A stretch of DNA of 63,438 nucleotides. Source: Candidatus Eiseniibacteriota bacterium (lineage in GTDB: Bacteria > Eisenbacteria > RBG-16-71-46). Under the pieces are notes generated by a model. That model had not been told where the DNA came from and ran no database searches. It was given only the letters and a program-made list of their open reading frames with translations. The DNA is taken from assembly GCA_025360715.1 (NCBI GenBank), contig JANYBS010000030.1, positions 1 to 63,438 on the forward strand. Direction: 5' to 3'. Below are positions 46,495-55,843 of this stretch, piece by piece; the first letter of the stretch is position 1; every line of letters begins with the position of its first letter. The position numbers and the translations under genes are program-made.

Positions 46495-46884
46495 CCACAC
46501 CAGGCTCGCGCATCCAGCGGTTTGTGAACAATGTTCGGTGTACAGAAACAGAGCAAAAAGTGGACTCCGCCGCTGAAATCACTTCTCACGGTGATGCGAG
46601 TGCGTTCTAATGTCCATCACTCAGGTGGTGTGCCTTGCCGGTCTGCCGACTGGTCCATCCGAAGGCCACGCCTTTAGTCACGCTCGCCCCCGCGAGCCAG
46701 ACGCGCCGAATTCCCCCCGGCCGTCGAACCCCACCGCCTGATATCGGCGCTTTCCAGAAGCGCGATGCACCTCTTGGCCTTGTGTCGCGTCACTGTTCCC
46801 CCCGGTGCGCCCGCAAGGTAGGCCGTTCGCGTGAGTGCTGTTCGCGCCTGCGACAGCTCTCCGAACATGAAAGGGAGCACTTCG
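46495..46884. other. Intergenic region of 390 bp
   Basis: No gene is supported. Seen are an 11-bp palindrome (GAACAATGTTC, 46526-46536), a 6-bp hairpin with a C-only loop (GCTCGC/GCGAGC, 46682-46697), and a pyrimidine-rich stretch before the ribosome site AGGGAG (46872-46877). It is probably a long structured leader for the cohesin-dockerin protein gene; no known riboswitch pattern was recognised. Confidence 0.45.
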
Positions 46885-49371
46885 ATGAAGCGTCCTCTTG
46901 AAGCATGTCTCATCACGCTCACCGCGCTGTTGGCATTCGCGGCCCCGTCGCTCGCCGTCACGAAGACTGTGGTGCTGGGCTCAACCTACGCTGCAGCGCC
47001 TCCGGGCGGCTCGGCGGGATCCATCGCCGCCTCGAGTGTCGATCACTTCGTGGGCTCGGGCGAGTGGCGCAAGACCTCGGTCTCGCCCAAGTTCGAGATG
47101 TATGTGGATCCCGTCGCCACGTTCGGCTCGTCGTTCACCATTGGGCAGATCGCCTCGGTGAGCTATCACACGCGCAATGGCGGCAACCCCAGCGGCGTGG
47201 ATTTCGCCATGTACTTCTATACCGCGCCCATGCTGGGCGGTGATGCGAGTTGGTACGGCCGCCGCATTCAGGGCGAGCCGTATCTGTCGAACAACTACGC
47301 GCCTTCGACCTCGGCGTGGAACACGTGGAGCACGTCGGCCGGCGCGAACCAGATCGTCCTCTACGATTCGCGCCATACGAATTTCTCATTCGGCTGGTAC
47401 GGCTCGCCAACGCTGGCGGACCTGCAGGCCGGACCCTTCACCTGGGCCACGTGGCCGGGCGCCCCAGCGGGCTCCGATGCCACGCCCTTCGACTACCGGC
47501 CGCTCACGGTCGGCTTGATCTCGTTCCAGACGGGCAGCGGGTGGTCATCGTTCAACGGCGCCATCGACGGCATCACGATCAATCTGAACAATGGCGACCA
47601 GTACAACCTTGATCTCGAGAACACGCCTGACAACGCCGTGAGTGCCGTGGCGCCGGCGACGTGCATCACCGCTGCGCACCCGTGCGTGACCGTGCCGGTC
47701 AACGTCGCGCGCACCGACCTCTCTGGCGTGCGCGCGTTCAGCGTGACGGTCCAGGTTTCGTCACAGTTGGCGCTGTGCTCGGGCTCGACCGTGGACATCA
47801 GCGAGGGTACTTATCTCTCGAACGTGGGAAGCACGCACTATGAAGTCGTTGACAATGGCGGTGGCTCGTACACCATCGACGGCACGATCCTGGGTGCGAC
47901 CGCTGGCGCCACGGCGGCCAGTGGCAATCTGTTCAACCTCTCGCTCAAGAAGTCGGGCGCCGACGGCGTGGGCACCGTGACGGTGACCAGCGTTCTGCTG
48001 CGCGACCCCGATAACGTCGCGGTGCTTGCTTCGGCCGGCACATCGGCCAGTGTGACGGTCGACTACACGAATCCGGTCGCGGTCTCGGGCCTTGTCGCTA
48101 CGCAGCAGAAGACCGGCAATGACACCGACGGAACGACCAAGATCGGCCTTGCATTCACCGCTCCGGGCGACGCCGCCTCGGTCGAGGTCTATCGCGCGCC
48201 GTTCGGTCACTATCCGGAATATGACGACGCAGGTGGCGCGGTGCCGGCCACGCCGTCGTATCCGCCCTCGGCGCCGTGGACGCTCACCGGTGTCACGGCG
48301 AGCGGTCAGAGTGACGAGCCTGCCTCGCGCGACTTCTGGTACTACGTCGCGTTCGCGAAGGACGCGTGCGGCAACGTGTCAGCGGTGAGCAACAAGACCG
48401 CGGGTACGCTGGACTACCACTTGGGCGATGTCGTGGACCCTTCGAATGTGCTTTCGGTGGGTGACAACCATGTGGACGGCAGCGACATCTCGCGTCTGGG
48501 CGCCCACTACGGCATCACGCTCGTTCTCAATGATCCGTACAATTACCTCGACGTGGGCCCCACCACGAATGGGTCGGTGAATGCGCGGCCGACCACCGAC
48601 AACAAGGTGAACTTCGAGGACCTGGTGTTGTTCGCGATCAACTACAGCCTGGTGTCGGCGCCGCAGTTCGCGTCCCACCAGAGCGCTGCCGACGAAGACG
48701 CTCTCGCGCTCGACCTGCCGGCGATGCCGGCCGTGGGCGGCACTTTCGCCGTCTCGCTGCGCATGAAGGGCGCTGGCGATGTGCAGGCTGCTAGTGCGCA
48801 TCTCACGTATGACGCGGCAGTGGTCGAGCCCATCGGTGTCGAAGCCGGTTCGCTGCTGCTCTCGCAGGATCGCGGCTCGGTCGTGCTCTCGCCGGAAGCG
48901 GGCGTGGTGGACTTTGCGATGCTCGGCGTGGGTTCGGGCATCACAGGTGAAGGCGAAGCTGCGCGCATGATCTTCCGAGTCAAGGCGGCCGGCGCACCGG
49001 CGATCGCGGTGGGCACGGTGTCCGCCCGCGACGTCCAGAACCGTGTCGTCACGCTGGGTCAGGCGGCCGGCGTCCCCGGTGCGCAGGCTCCGGCGCGCAC
49101 TGAGATGAGCGCGTCATACCCGAACCCGTTCGGGCACACGACTGCGGTGCAGTTGAGCCTCGCGCGTGAAGCCAACGTGAAGGTCACGATCTACGACCTG
49201 ATCGGCCGCCGCGTCCGCACGCTTTTGAGTGGCGTGCAGCCGGCTGGCGTGCGTGTACTCGCGTGGGATGGCCGCAACGATTCCGGTCTGCGGTTGTCGG
49301 CGGGTGTGTACGTGATGCGACTCGAGACCGATGGCGTGACGCAGTCGCGACGTCTGCAGTTCGTCCCGTAG
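46885..49371 (+). CDS. Secreted multidomain protein with cohesin-like domains, dockerin-like repeats and FlgD-like tail
   Basis: 828 residues from the ATG 8 bp after AGGGAG; a signal peptide ends near residue 24 (SLAVTK). The N-terminal part is a beta-rich domain (SVSYHTRNGGNPSGVDFAMYFYT) of unknown kind. Two cohesin-like beta domains follow (PVNVARTDLSGVRAFSVTVQVSSQLALCSG and SLRMKGAGDVQAASAHLTYDAAVVEPIGVE) on either side of an Fn3-like domain. Between them lie dockerin-like calcium segments (VGDNHVDGSDISRLGAHYG; TTDNKVNFEDLVLFAINYS). The sorting module ends the chain (SYPNPFGHTTAVQLSLAREANVKVTIYDLIGRRVRTLLSG). It could form self-assembling surface complexes. Confidence 0.85.
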   Translation: MKRPLEACLITLTALLAFAAPSLAVTKTVVLGSTYAAAPPGGSAGSIAASSVDHFVGSGEWRKTSVSPKFEMYVDPVATFGSSFTIGQIASVSYHTRNGGNPSGVDFAMYFYTAPMLGGDASWYGRRIQGEPYLSNNYAPSTSAWNTWSTSAGANQIVLYDSRHTNFSFGWYGSPTLADLQAGPFTWATWPGAPAGSDATPFDYRPLTVGLISFQTGSGWSSFNGAIDGITINLNNGDQYNLDLENTPDNAVSAVAPATCITAAHPCVTVPVNVARTDLSGVRAFSVTVQVSSQLALCSGSTVDISEGTYLSNVGSTHYEVVDNGGGSYTIDGTILGATAGATAASGNLFNLSLKKSGADGVGTVTVTSVLLRDPDNVAVLASAGTSASVTVDYTNPVAVSGLVATQQKTGNDTDGTTKIGLAFTAPGDAASVEVYRAPFGHYPEYDDAGGAVPATPSYPPSAPWTLTGVTASGQSDEPASRDFWYYVAFAKDACGNVSAVSNKTAGTLDYHLGDVVDPSNVLSVGDNHVDGSDISRLGAHYGITLVLNDPYNYLDVGPTTNGSVNARPTTDNKVNFEDLVLFAINYSLVSAPQFASHQSAADEDALALDLPAMPAVGGTFAVSLRMKGAGDVQAASAHLTYDAAVVEPIGVEAGSLLLSQDRGSVVLSPEAGVVDFAMLGVGSGITGEGEAARMIFRVKAAGAPAIAVGTVSARDVQNRVVTLGQAAGVPGAQAPARTEMSASYPNPFGHTTAVQLSLAREANVKVTIYDLIGRRVRTLLSGVQPAGVRVLAWDGRNDSGLRLSAGVYVMRLETDGVTQSRRLQFVP

Positions 49372-49384
49372 TTCGCCTGACGCT

Positions 49385-49413
49385 CGCGGGCGCGCCAGCC
49401 TGGCGCGCCCGCG
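49385..49413 (+). terminator. Perfect 13-bp GC hairpin
   Basis: The left arm CGCGGGCGCGCCA (49385-49397) pairs with 49401-49413 across a 3-base loop, between the two cohesin-protein genes. No U-tract follows, so it may act as an attenuator or RNA-stability stem rather than as a full stop. Confidence 0.5.
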
Positions 49414-49436
49414 CCGCGTCACTCTTGGGAGTGTTC

Positions 49437-50255
49437 ATGATCCGACCTGCGATCGGCGCGGTGTGCGCAGGCTTCCTCTGCGCGCTTCTGGCGGCCGCTT
49501 CCACTGCGCGAGCGACCGGCGTTCAGATCGCCATCGAGCCCGAGACGCTTCAGGTCGCCCCCGGCGATACATTCACTGTGCAATTGCGGGTACCTGTGGC
49601 GGGTAGTGCGATCAATGGCTACAGCGCCACGATCGAGTTCGATCCCGCCGCGCTCAAGTTCGTGCCGCAGAACCAGGCCGCGCAAGAAGGCGCGCTGCTG
49701 CGTGACTCGTGCTTCTCGCACAACGTCTACTTCACTTTCAGCAGTGAGGCTGACAGCATGATGGCGCTCGAGATCATGCTCGGCAACGGCTGCGCCACGT
49801 CGGGGCCCGGCACACTGCTCAAGCTGCGTTTCACGGCGCTGGCAGCCTCCGGCCTGACGTACATCCGCGTGCGCCGTGTGGTGTTCTATAACGACGGCAT
49901 CTACGTACTGCCCGTCGCGCACAATGACGCCAGGGTCCTTATCGGCGCGTTGCTCAGCGCGCCCCCGGCGCCGCGCGCGGCGCCAGGCCCGCGGTTTTGG
50001 GCCGATCCGAATCCGTCCCGCGGAGTCGTTACTTTTCGCTCCGACGTCGCGCTGCGCGGCAGCCCCGAGATCGTCATCTGCGATGTGGGCGGCCGCGTGG
50101 TCCGCCGGTCGCGCTGCCTGCCGGGGACGAACGGTGCGATCGCCCAGTGGGACGGCCACGATGACTCGGGTCGCAGCGTCGCTCCAGGGATCTATTCCGC
50201 CATGGTGATCGACGGACTCCACCGGTCCCGGGTGCCAATCGTTCGTTTGCGCTGA
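49437..50255 (+). CDS. Secreted cohesin-domain protein with FlgD-like tail
   Basis: 272 residues; GGGA lies before the ATG and a signal peptide ends near 24 (ARATGV). A single cohesin-like domain covers about 27-165 (IEPETLQVAPGDTFTVQLRVPVAGSAINGYSATIEFDPAALKFVP). A sorting module follows (WADPNPSRGVVTFRSDVALRGSPEIVICDVGGRVVRRS...GIYSAMVI). It is a plausible binding partner of the dockerin-like repeats in the preceding gene product. Confidence 0.85.
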   Translation: MIRPAIGAVCAGFLCALLAAASTARATGVQIAIEPETLQVAPGDTFTVQLRVPVAGSAINGYSATIEFDPAALKFVPQNQAAQEGALLRDSCFSHNVYFTFSSEADSMMALEIMLGNGCATSGPGTLLKLRFTALAASGLTYIRVRRVVFYNDGIYVLPVAHNDARVLIGALLSAPPAPRAAPGPRFWADPNPSRGVVTFRSDVALRGSPEIVICDVGGRVVRRSRCLPGTNGAIAQWDGHDDSGRSVAPGIYSAMVIDGLHRSRVPIVRLR

Positions 50256-50453
50256 GCGCAAGGGCCGCCTGCAAGAATTTCAACCCCTTGCAATAGTTGC
50301 TTCGCAGTTGCCGCCTCGCGCGCGCAAGTCCGCGCCATTCATGGGGCCCGACGGGGCACGGAACTCGCATAGGGACGATTGGGGAGGCTCACGGCCGTGA
50401 CGCGTGATTCCTCCCATCACGCCTTGCGCTCCGAAACCCAGAGGACGACTCCC

Positions 50454-50888
50454 ATGAAGTCATCGATCCGGACCATCACCGTCGCTATGTTGCTAACCCT
50501 GCTGGTCGGCGTTGGCGCCACTGCCGCGCATGCCAGTGAGACACTCGTACTCGGCAGCAGTTCGCAGATCCCCGCGGCCGGGGGCACCGCGAAATTCAGC
50601 AAGACCGCGAACGGGAACATCGAGCTCCAGCTGCGGATCAAGCACCTGGCGCCGCCGTCGCGCATCGTGCCGGGCGCCGTGGTGTTCGTCGTATGGGCGC
50701 GCGACCTTGCCGCCGGCTCTCAGGCGCAGAACCTTGGCGCTCTCAAGGTCGACAAGAACCTCAGCGCACGCTTCAAGAGCGTCACGTCGTTAGCGGCGTT
50801 CGACGTATTCCTCACGTGCGAACAGTCGCAGACAACCACGGTGGCCGCGCCGCCGGAATTGCTGCCGGTGCATTACGCGGTTCGCTGA
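50454..50888 (+). CDS. Small secreted protein, anti-sigma-K-domain-like
   Basis: 144 residues with a signal peptide (about 1-27, AAHASET). The mature chain, AVVFVVWARDLAAGSQAQNLGALKVDKNLSARFKSVTSLAAFDVFLTCEQSQTTTVAAP, resembles the periplasmic RskA/anti-sigma-K beta domain without zinc domain or anchor. The role is unknown; it could be a stand-alone decoy or a surface-layer component. It converges with the Crp/Fnr gene. Confidence 0.7.
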   Translation: MKSSIRTITVAMLLTLLVGVGATAAHASETLVLGSSSQIPAAGGTAKFSKTANGNIELQLRIKHLAPPSRIVPGAVVFVVWARDLAAGSQAQNLGALKVDKNLSARFKSVTSLAAFDVFLTCEQSQTTTVAAPPELLPVHYAVR

Positions 50889-50993
50889 ACGCGCGCGGCG
50901 CGCGCCAGTCAGCGAAGGCCGCGCGATGGCGCGACATCGTAACGGATCCCAAGCGGCTGGCTGTGCAGGGCCTCGCTCGTACGGCGGCCTTAC

Positions 50994-51704
50994 TCAGCCG
51001 TCGCTGCGGCCCTCGGCAACTGCGCGCAGGGCGTCGAGCGATGGAATCAGGAAGCGTCCCTGGCCAGAGATGATCAGCTTGTCGCGGCCCCAGCGCGAGA
51101 GCACTCGGATCGCGGATTCCACCGTGGTGCCGACCATCTCGGCGACCTCCTGACGCGAGAGCATCATGGGGATCACCGTACCGCCCTCATCGACGCTACC
51201 CATGCGTTCCGCCAGTGAGAGGAACAACTGCGCGATGCGCGCTTCCACGCGCTGGCTGCGGCTGTCCTCGAGCTTGCGCGCGACCGACATGTACAGCCGC
51301 GTCATCTCGCTGATGAGCGATCGCGACAAGTCGGGGTGGCGCTCGAGCAGGTCGAAGTAGTCGCGTGACGGGATCTGCAGCACCGTGGCGGGCTCCAAGG
51401 CGATCGCCGAAGCGGGGTAGGGCATGCGATTGTAGACCGCGACCGCGCCCACGGGCTCGCCGGCACTGAAGATCTCCAGGATCATGTCGACGCCGCCGCC
51501 GTGCTTCACGATCTTCACGCGGCCCTTCACGATCAGCGTGAGCGCAGCCGCGGCATCGCCCGCGTTCCACAGCACGTCACCTTTCGCCAGGTCTCTTAGC
51601 GATGCGAGGCCCTCGATGCTCTCGCGGTCGGCCTGAGGCAGGCCCTTGAAGAACGGGAGCGAGTGGACCGCAGTATGGATGCGTTCCAGTCGGTGATCGG
51701 TCAT
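50994..51704 (-). CDS. Crp/Fnr family transcriptional regulator
   Basis: 236 residues from the ATG after a GGGAGC site; the frame extends upstream without support. The N-terminal cyclic-nucleotide-binding-type beta-roll (GDVLWNAGDAAAALTLIVKGRVKIVKHGGGVDMILEIFSAGEPVGAVAVYNRMPYPASAIAL) is followed by a dimer helix and the HTH LSRQEVAEMVGTTVESAIRVLSRWGRDKLI. There is no FNR-type cysteine cluster for an Fe-S centre. Its divergence from the nitrite operon and the palindrome between them suggest a Dnr/NnrR-like nitric oxide or redox regulator. Confidence 0.9.
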   Translation of the reverse strand: MTDHRLERIHTAVHSLPFFKGLPQADRESIEGLASLRDLAKGDVLWNAGDAAAALTLIVKGRVKIVKHGGGVDMILEIFSAGEPVGAVAVYNRMPYPASAIALEPATVLQIPSRDYFDLLERHPDLSRSLISEMTRLYMSVARKLEDSRSQRVEARIAQLFLSLAERMGSVDEGGTVIPMMLSRQEVAEMVGTTVESAIRVLSRWGRDKLIISGQGRFLIPSLDALRAVAEGRSDG

Positions 51705-51864
51705 GGCGGGGCTCCCCGAGGCTGGGTCCGGGTGCATCAGGAGGATGGTGGCGGGCAGCATGCATCAGCCGAGCGCCTGACGCGAATCCGGAAACGCCAA
51801 TGGAGCCCTTTGGGTTGCGCCGGAATTCGGTAGCGCGGGATCACCGCGGGGAATCGGCGATTCA

Positions 51865-51880
51865 TATGACGGCCGTCATA
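51865..51880. promoter_or_regulatory. Palindromic Crp/Fnr-type operator
   Basis: TATGACGGCCGTCATA is a perfect 16-bp palindrome with the TGAC-N4-GTCA core that Crp/Fnr-family dimers recognise. It lies in the divergent gap, about 34 bp upstream of the hemerythrin gene and 160 bp upstream of the regulator gene. It fits an activator site overlapping or close to the nitrite-operon promoter. Confidence 0.6.
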
Positions 51881-51913
51881 CCCGGCCCGTCGGACCTGGC
51901 CGAATCTCAGGGC

Positions 51914-52480
51914 ATGACGAACAACCATCGCATTCCCGCCGGGCCCGATCCCTTCGGACGCTTTCGCTTGGACCATGTGCGCGTGCTCGCGCAGGTGGAT
52001 GCACTTGAGCAGCGAGCCCTCGCCGGGCAGGTCCTGCCTGGGGCGGGGGAACTGCGCGAGGCCGTTGCCATGCTTGCCCGGCAATTCGATACGCACATGG
52101 CCGCTGAGGACGCGGTGCTCTACCCGGCCGTCCTTGCCGCCTTCCCTGCTGGACGCAGCATCCTCGAGGCGTTGTGCGCCGACCATGTGGAACTGCGGCT
52201 CATGCTCGCCACGATCCAGCTCTGGCTCGAGCGGCCCGAGTCGTCTGAGCGTACCGAGCAGCTGCAAGTCGTACTTCGCGACTTGGTGGATCTGCTGCGC
52301 CTGCACGTCCGCCGCGAGGAGTCTGCGGTTTTCGATGTTGCTACTCGCGTGCTCACGGAACGCGAGTCCGCAGAGATCACTCACCGCATCGCGCCTTACG
52401 TCACGACCGAACCGAACTGTCCTGTCACTCCCGAACCCGGGGTCGATGATTCCGGATACCCGAAAGGCCTGTCCTCATGA
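51914..52480 (+). CDS. Hemerythrin HHE-domain protein
   Basis: 188 residues. The four-helix di-iron ligand set is visible: [40 protein letters not shown] and [13 protein letters not shown]. The start is placed at the ATG after the palindrome; an earlier ATG would put the palindrome inside the coding region. Such proteins bind oxygen or nitric oxide, or repair Fe-S centres (as YtfE does under nitrosative stress). The stop overlaps nirK (ATGA), which agrees with a role in nitrite/NO metabolism. Confidence 0.88.
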   Translation: MTNNHRIPAGPDPFGRFRLDHVRVLAQVDALEQRALAGQVLPGAGELREAVAMLARQFDTHMAAEDAVLYPAVLAAFPAGRSILEALCADHVELRLMLATIQLWLERPESSERTEQLQVVLRDLVDLLRLHVRREESAVFDVATRVLTERESAEITHRIAPYVTTEPNCPVTPEPGVDDSGYPKGLSS

Positions 52481-53907
52481 AACGCGCCGCCTTGATGTGC
52501 AGCTTGTTCGCGATGTTGTGCTGTGGTCTTGCCGCCGCAGGTTGTGGCAGTTCTTCCGAGAAGGTCTCGGGTCAGGAAGACGCTGTGCTTACGAGCGCGC
52601 CCAATGTGCCGCCGCCCATCACCCGCCATCATCCGACCAAAGTGGTCGTGAAGCTCGATACGCGCGAGGTCACCAAGCGCTTGGCTGACGGAGTGACGTA
52701 TACGTTCTGGACTTTTGGCGGGAGCGTGCCGGGCAAGTTCATACGCGTGCGAGAAGGCGACATGGTGGAGTTCCACCTGAGCAACGATCCTTCGAGCAAG
52801 ATGCCGCACAACATCGACCTGCACGCCGTCACCGGGCCCGGCGGCGGTGCGGCTTCGTCGTTCACCGCGCCGGGGCATACTTCCACGTTCTCGTTTCAGG
52901 CGCTCAATCCGGGCCTGTTCGTGTATCACTGCGCCACCGCGCCGGTCGGCATGCACGTCGGCAATGGTATGTCGGGCTTGATTCTCGTTGAGCCCAAAGC
53001 CGGCATGCCCAAGGTCGACCACGAGTACTACGTGCAGCAGACCGAGTTCTACACTGCCGGCCGCAATGGCGAACCCGGCCTGCAACCGTTCAGCATGGAG
53101 AAGGCCATCCGTGAGCAGCCGGAGTACGTGGTATTCAACGGCTCGGTGGGCGCGGTCTCCGGGGACAACGCGCTCAAAGCCAAGGTGGGCGAGACCGTGC
53201 GGCTCTTCGTGGGCAATGGCGGACCGAACCTGGTCTCGTCCTTCCACGTGATCGGCGAGATCTTCGACAATGTCTTCGGCGAGGCCGGCACCACCGTCAC
53301 GCACAACGTCCAGACCACGCTGGTTCCACCGGGCGGCGCCACCATCGTGGAGTTCAAGACCCAGGTGCCGGGCACCTACCTTATGGTGGATCACGCGATC
53401 TTCCGCGCGTTCAACCAAGGCGCACTCGGCATGATCAAGGTCGAAGGGCCGGAGGACAAGCAGGTCTATTCGGGCAAGCAGAACGATGAGGTCTATCACC
53501 CTGAGGGTGCCACGATCCAGACCTTGGGCGCTGTGGCGCCTGCGGAGGCGCCAGCGAAGGACAAAGCCGAGCGCATCGAGCGCGGCAAGGTCACGTTCAA
53601 CACCATCTGCGCCGCGTGTCACCAGAGCAGCGGTCTGGGCATCCCGGGCGCGTTCCCGCCGCTGGCGCATTCGGACTTCCTGAACGCCGACAAGCCGCGA
53701 GCGATCGGCATCGTGCTCTTCGGGCACTCCGGCCCGATCACCGTCAACGGTGCACAGATCAACAGCGCCATGCCGGCGCTAGGTCTGACCGACGAACAGG
53801 CCGCAAATTCGCTCACCTACGTCTATAGCCAGTGGGGTAACGCCGGGCATGAAGTCACTCCGGCCGAGGTCGCCGCGGTGCGCGCACAGAACAGGGCAAA
53901 GAAATGA
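52477..53907 (+). CDS. nirK: Copper nitrite reductase fused to C-terminal cytochrome c, probable lipoprotein
   Basis: 476 residues. It begins with a lipobox-like leader (AAAGC, Cys23), suggesting membrane anchorage. Two cupredoxin domains hold every copper ligand: type 1 H111, C152, with the following His and Met in [17 protein letters not shown]; type 2 histidines in [11 protein letters not shown] (H151) and DHAIFRAF, and the catalytic Asp and His in PHNIDLHA and SFHVIGE. After about residue 355 a heme c domain with CAACH (378-382) and a late Met completes the fusion. The fused cytochrome would feed electrons to the copper site, as in the NirK-c branch. It reduces nitrite to NO in the periplasm. 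Confidence 0.96.
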   Translation: MKRAALMCSLFAMLCCGLAAAGCGSSSEKVSGQEDAVLTSAPNVPPPITRHHPTKVVVKLDTREVTKRLADGVTYTFWTFGGSVPGKFIRVREGDMVEFHLSNDPSSKMPHNIDLHAVTGPGGGAASSFTAPGHTSTFSFQALNPGLFVYHCATAPVGMHVGNGMSGLILVEPKAGMPKVDHEYYVQQTEFYTAGRNGEPGLQPFSMEKAIREQPEYVVFNGSVGAVSGDNALKAKVGETVRLFVGNGGPNLVSSFHVIGEIFDNVFGEAGTTVTHNVQTTLVPPGGATIVEFKTQVPGTYLMVDHAIFRAFNQGALGMIKVEGPEDKQVYSGKQNDEVYHPEGATIQTLGAVAPAEAPAKDKAERIERGKVTFNTICAACHQSSGLGIPGAFPPLAHSDFLNADKPRAIGIVLFGHSGPITVNGAQINSAMPALGLTDEQAANSLTYVYSQWGNAGHEVTPAEVAAVRAQNRAKK

Positions 53908-54986
53908 CCGGCGCCCGAAGCCTTCGCGCGACGTTGTTGGGCGCAGTGCTCACACTCGCGTGCGCCGCTCCCGCGCACGCCCAGTGGAGCGTGACGGCCA
54001 ACGATGGCCGCAGTGCGCTCACCCTGGGGTTCCTCGCTCAAACGCAGATCGAAGCCCTTGAGAATCCCGGCTCCAGCGATATCTCGCAGAACGTGTTCGT
54101 CCGACGCACCCGGCTCATGCTGGGCGCGCGTATCAACGACCGCACCAGCCTGTTCATGGATACTGACGTGCCGAACCTGGGCAAGGGTCAGGCGAGCGGC
54201 AGCAAGGTGGCGAACACGCTTGTGCTGCAGGATCTCGTGCTCACCCAGGCGCTATGCCCGAATTTCAAGCTGGATGCGGGCATGCTTTACGTCCCACTGT
54301 CGCACAACTCGCAGCAGGCGGTGGGCTCGCTCTTGGCGATCGACTACGGACCCTACACGTTCGTGCAGAACGATCCGGCCGATGCCAAGCTGGGCCGCGA
54401 TTATGGCGTGGATGGTCGCGCGTATCTGGGCCGTCAGCATCTGGAATTGCGTGCGGGCATGTATCAGGGCGATCGCGGCAGGAATGCCACCGAGCCATTT
54501 CGTGCGGCAGCGCGTGCGGTCTACTACGTTTGCGATGCCGACACCGGGTTCTTCTATGCGGGCACGGCGTTCGGGAAGAAGCGCATGTTTGCGCTGGGCG
54601 CCGGCATCGACACCCAGAAGCAATATCAGGCATGGTCCGGTGACCTGACCTGTGACTGGCCTGTGCAGCGGGACTGCGTGACGCTACTCGCTGGATTCAC
54701 GCGATACGATGGCGGCCGCACCTTCGCGGCGCTGCCGCGTCAGGATGCGGTGCTGCTCGAACTGGGCTGGTACTTTCACGCCGCGCACGTGACGCCGTTC
54801 GTGCAGTACGCCTCACGGGACTATCTCGATCCTGCGCGCGCCGACGAATCGCGTGTTCAAGGCGGGCTCGCCTTCTGGGGCAACGGCCACAAGAACAGCC
54901 TCAAGCTGGGGGTGGCCAAGCTCACGAAGGACAGGCTGGCCGATGGCTTCCAATACCTGGCCCAGTGGCAGGTGCTGGCCTACTGA
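53904..54986 (+). CDS. Outer-membrane porin, phosphate-selective (OprO/OprP)-like
   Basis: 360 residues with a signal peptide (about 1-27, AHAQW). The start [26 protein letters not shown] and [28 protein letters not shown] is the usual opening of OprO/P-like 16-stranded barrels. The C-terminal strand is [34 protein letters not shown] overlap with nirK suggests it lets nitrite or another anion pass the outer membrane. Anion specificity is not certain. Confidence 0.85.
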   Translation: MTGARSLRATLLGAVLTLACAAPAHAQWSVTANDGRSALTLGFLAQTQIEALENPGSSDISQNVFVRRTRLMLGARINDRTSLFMDTDVPNLGKGQASGSKVANTLVLQDLVLTQALCPNFKLDAGMLYVPLSHNSQQAVGSLLAIDYGPYTFVQNDPADAKLGRDYGVDGRAYLGRQHLELRAGMYQGDRGRNATEPFRAAARAVYYVCDADTGFFYAGTAFGKKRMFALGAGIDTQKQYQAWSGDLTCDWPVQRDCVTLLAGFTRYDGGRTFAALPRQDAVLLELGWYFHAAHVTPFVQYASRDYLDPARADESRVQGGLAFWGNGHKNSLKLGVAKLTKDRLADGFQYLAQWQVLAY

Positions 54987-55843
54987 TGAGACGCGGCATG
55001 CGATCCGCGGCCTCTCATGCGCTTGCTCATGTGACCCTTCTGGCACTGCTGTGGGCGCCGGCTGGTCACGCGAGCATTGCGGGCGGCGCGCTGCTGAGGA
55101 TCCCGGCGGGGCACTACCATCCACTCTACAAACGCCCGGCGCGCGACTCGCTGAGTGCCGCCACGCGCGGCACGAAGCCGCCGCCGCCCGTGCGTGTGGC
55201 AGCGTTCGCGCTGGCTCCGCACGCCGTGACCAACGCCGCATTCCTCGATTTCGTGCGTGAGCACCCCGAGTGGCGGCGTTCACGCGCGAAGCGACTCTAT
55301 GTGGACGAGAACTACCTGCGGCATTGGCGCGGCGATCTGGAGCCGGGTGATGCCGCGCCTGCGCAGGCGCCGGTGGTGAACGTGTCGTGGTTCGCGGCTC
55401 GCGCGTATTGCGCGGCGCATCAGCGCCGGCTGCCGTGCGTGGACGAATGGGAATATGTGGCTGCCGCCAGCGAGCGCAAGGCCGATGCCACGCGCGAGAG
55501 TGCGTTCCAGGACCGGTTGCGCACTTGGTACTCGCGACCCACCGCCACACCGCTCCCGGACGTGGGCTCGACCTACCGCAATGTCTATGGCGTTTACGAC
55601 ATGCACGGCCTGATCTGGGAATGGACAGCCGACTTCGCGTCGGCGCTGGTGAACGGCGAGTCGCGTGCGGATGTGTCGCTCGACGAAGGTCTGTATTGCG
55701 GTAGTGGCGCCGCCAACGCGGCCGACTTCCGCGACTACGCCGCTTTCATGCGTTTCGCATTCCGCAGCAGTCTGTCGGCGCGCTACTGCGTGGCGAACCT
55801 GGGATTCCGAGAGGCCGCCGACGCGGCTGGAGGTGCACATTGA
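54986..55843 (+). CDS. nirV: Formylglycine-generating-enzyme-like (SUMF1 fold) nitrite reductase accessory NirV
   Basis: 285 residues with a signal peptide. The SUMF1/FGE-sulfatase pattern is clear: LRIPAGHYHPLYK, FALAPHAVTNAAFLDFVREHPEW, VVNVSWFAARAYCAAHQRRLPCVDEWEYVAAAS, VYGVYDMHGLIWEWTADF and ARYCVANLGFR. NirV of this fold is commonly encoded next to nirK in denitrifiers. The protein is probably periplasmic and needed for the maturation or stability of NirK, although its exact job is unknown. TGATG coupling with the porin gene. Confidence 0.88.
   Translation: MRRGMRSAASHALAHVTLLALLWAPAGHASIAGGALLRIPAGHYHPLYKRPARDSLSAATRGTKPPPPVRVAAFALAPHAVTNAAFLDFVREHPEWRRSRAKRLYVDENYLRHWRGDLEPGDAAPAQAPVVNVSWFAARAYCAAHQRRLPCVDEWEYVAAASERKADATRESAFQDRLRTWYSRPTATPLPDVGSTYRNVYGVYDMHGLIWEWTADFASALVNGESRADVSLDEGLYCGSGAANAADFRDYAAFMRFAFRSSLSARYCVANLGFREAADAAGGAH

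Noticed and set aside
46526-46536. LexA/SOS box (GAACAATGTTC)
   Set aside because: The spacer is one base short of the Gram-positive type box, no SOS gene is near, and a single 11-bp palindrome can arise by chance.
46495-46884. Cyclic-di-GMP or other riboswitch in the leader
   Set aside because: The conserved GEMM segments (GCAAA-CC, ACGCAAAGCC) are not found; only small hairpins are seen.
41618-50255. Prophage or contractile injection system around the sheath-like gene
   Set aside because: No tube, baseplate, spike, capsid, terminase, integrase or AAA gene is present; the neighbours are host signalling and surface genes.
51800-51913. Longer hemerythrin gene beginning at 51800
   Set aside because: It would place the palindromic operator inside coding sequence, and the added residues have no family counterpart.
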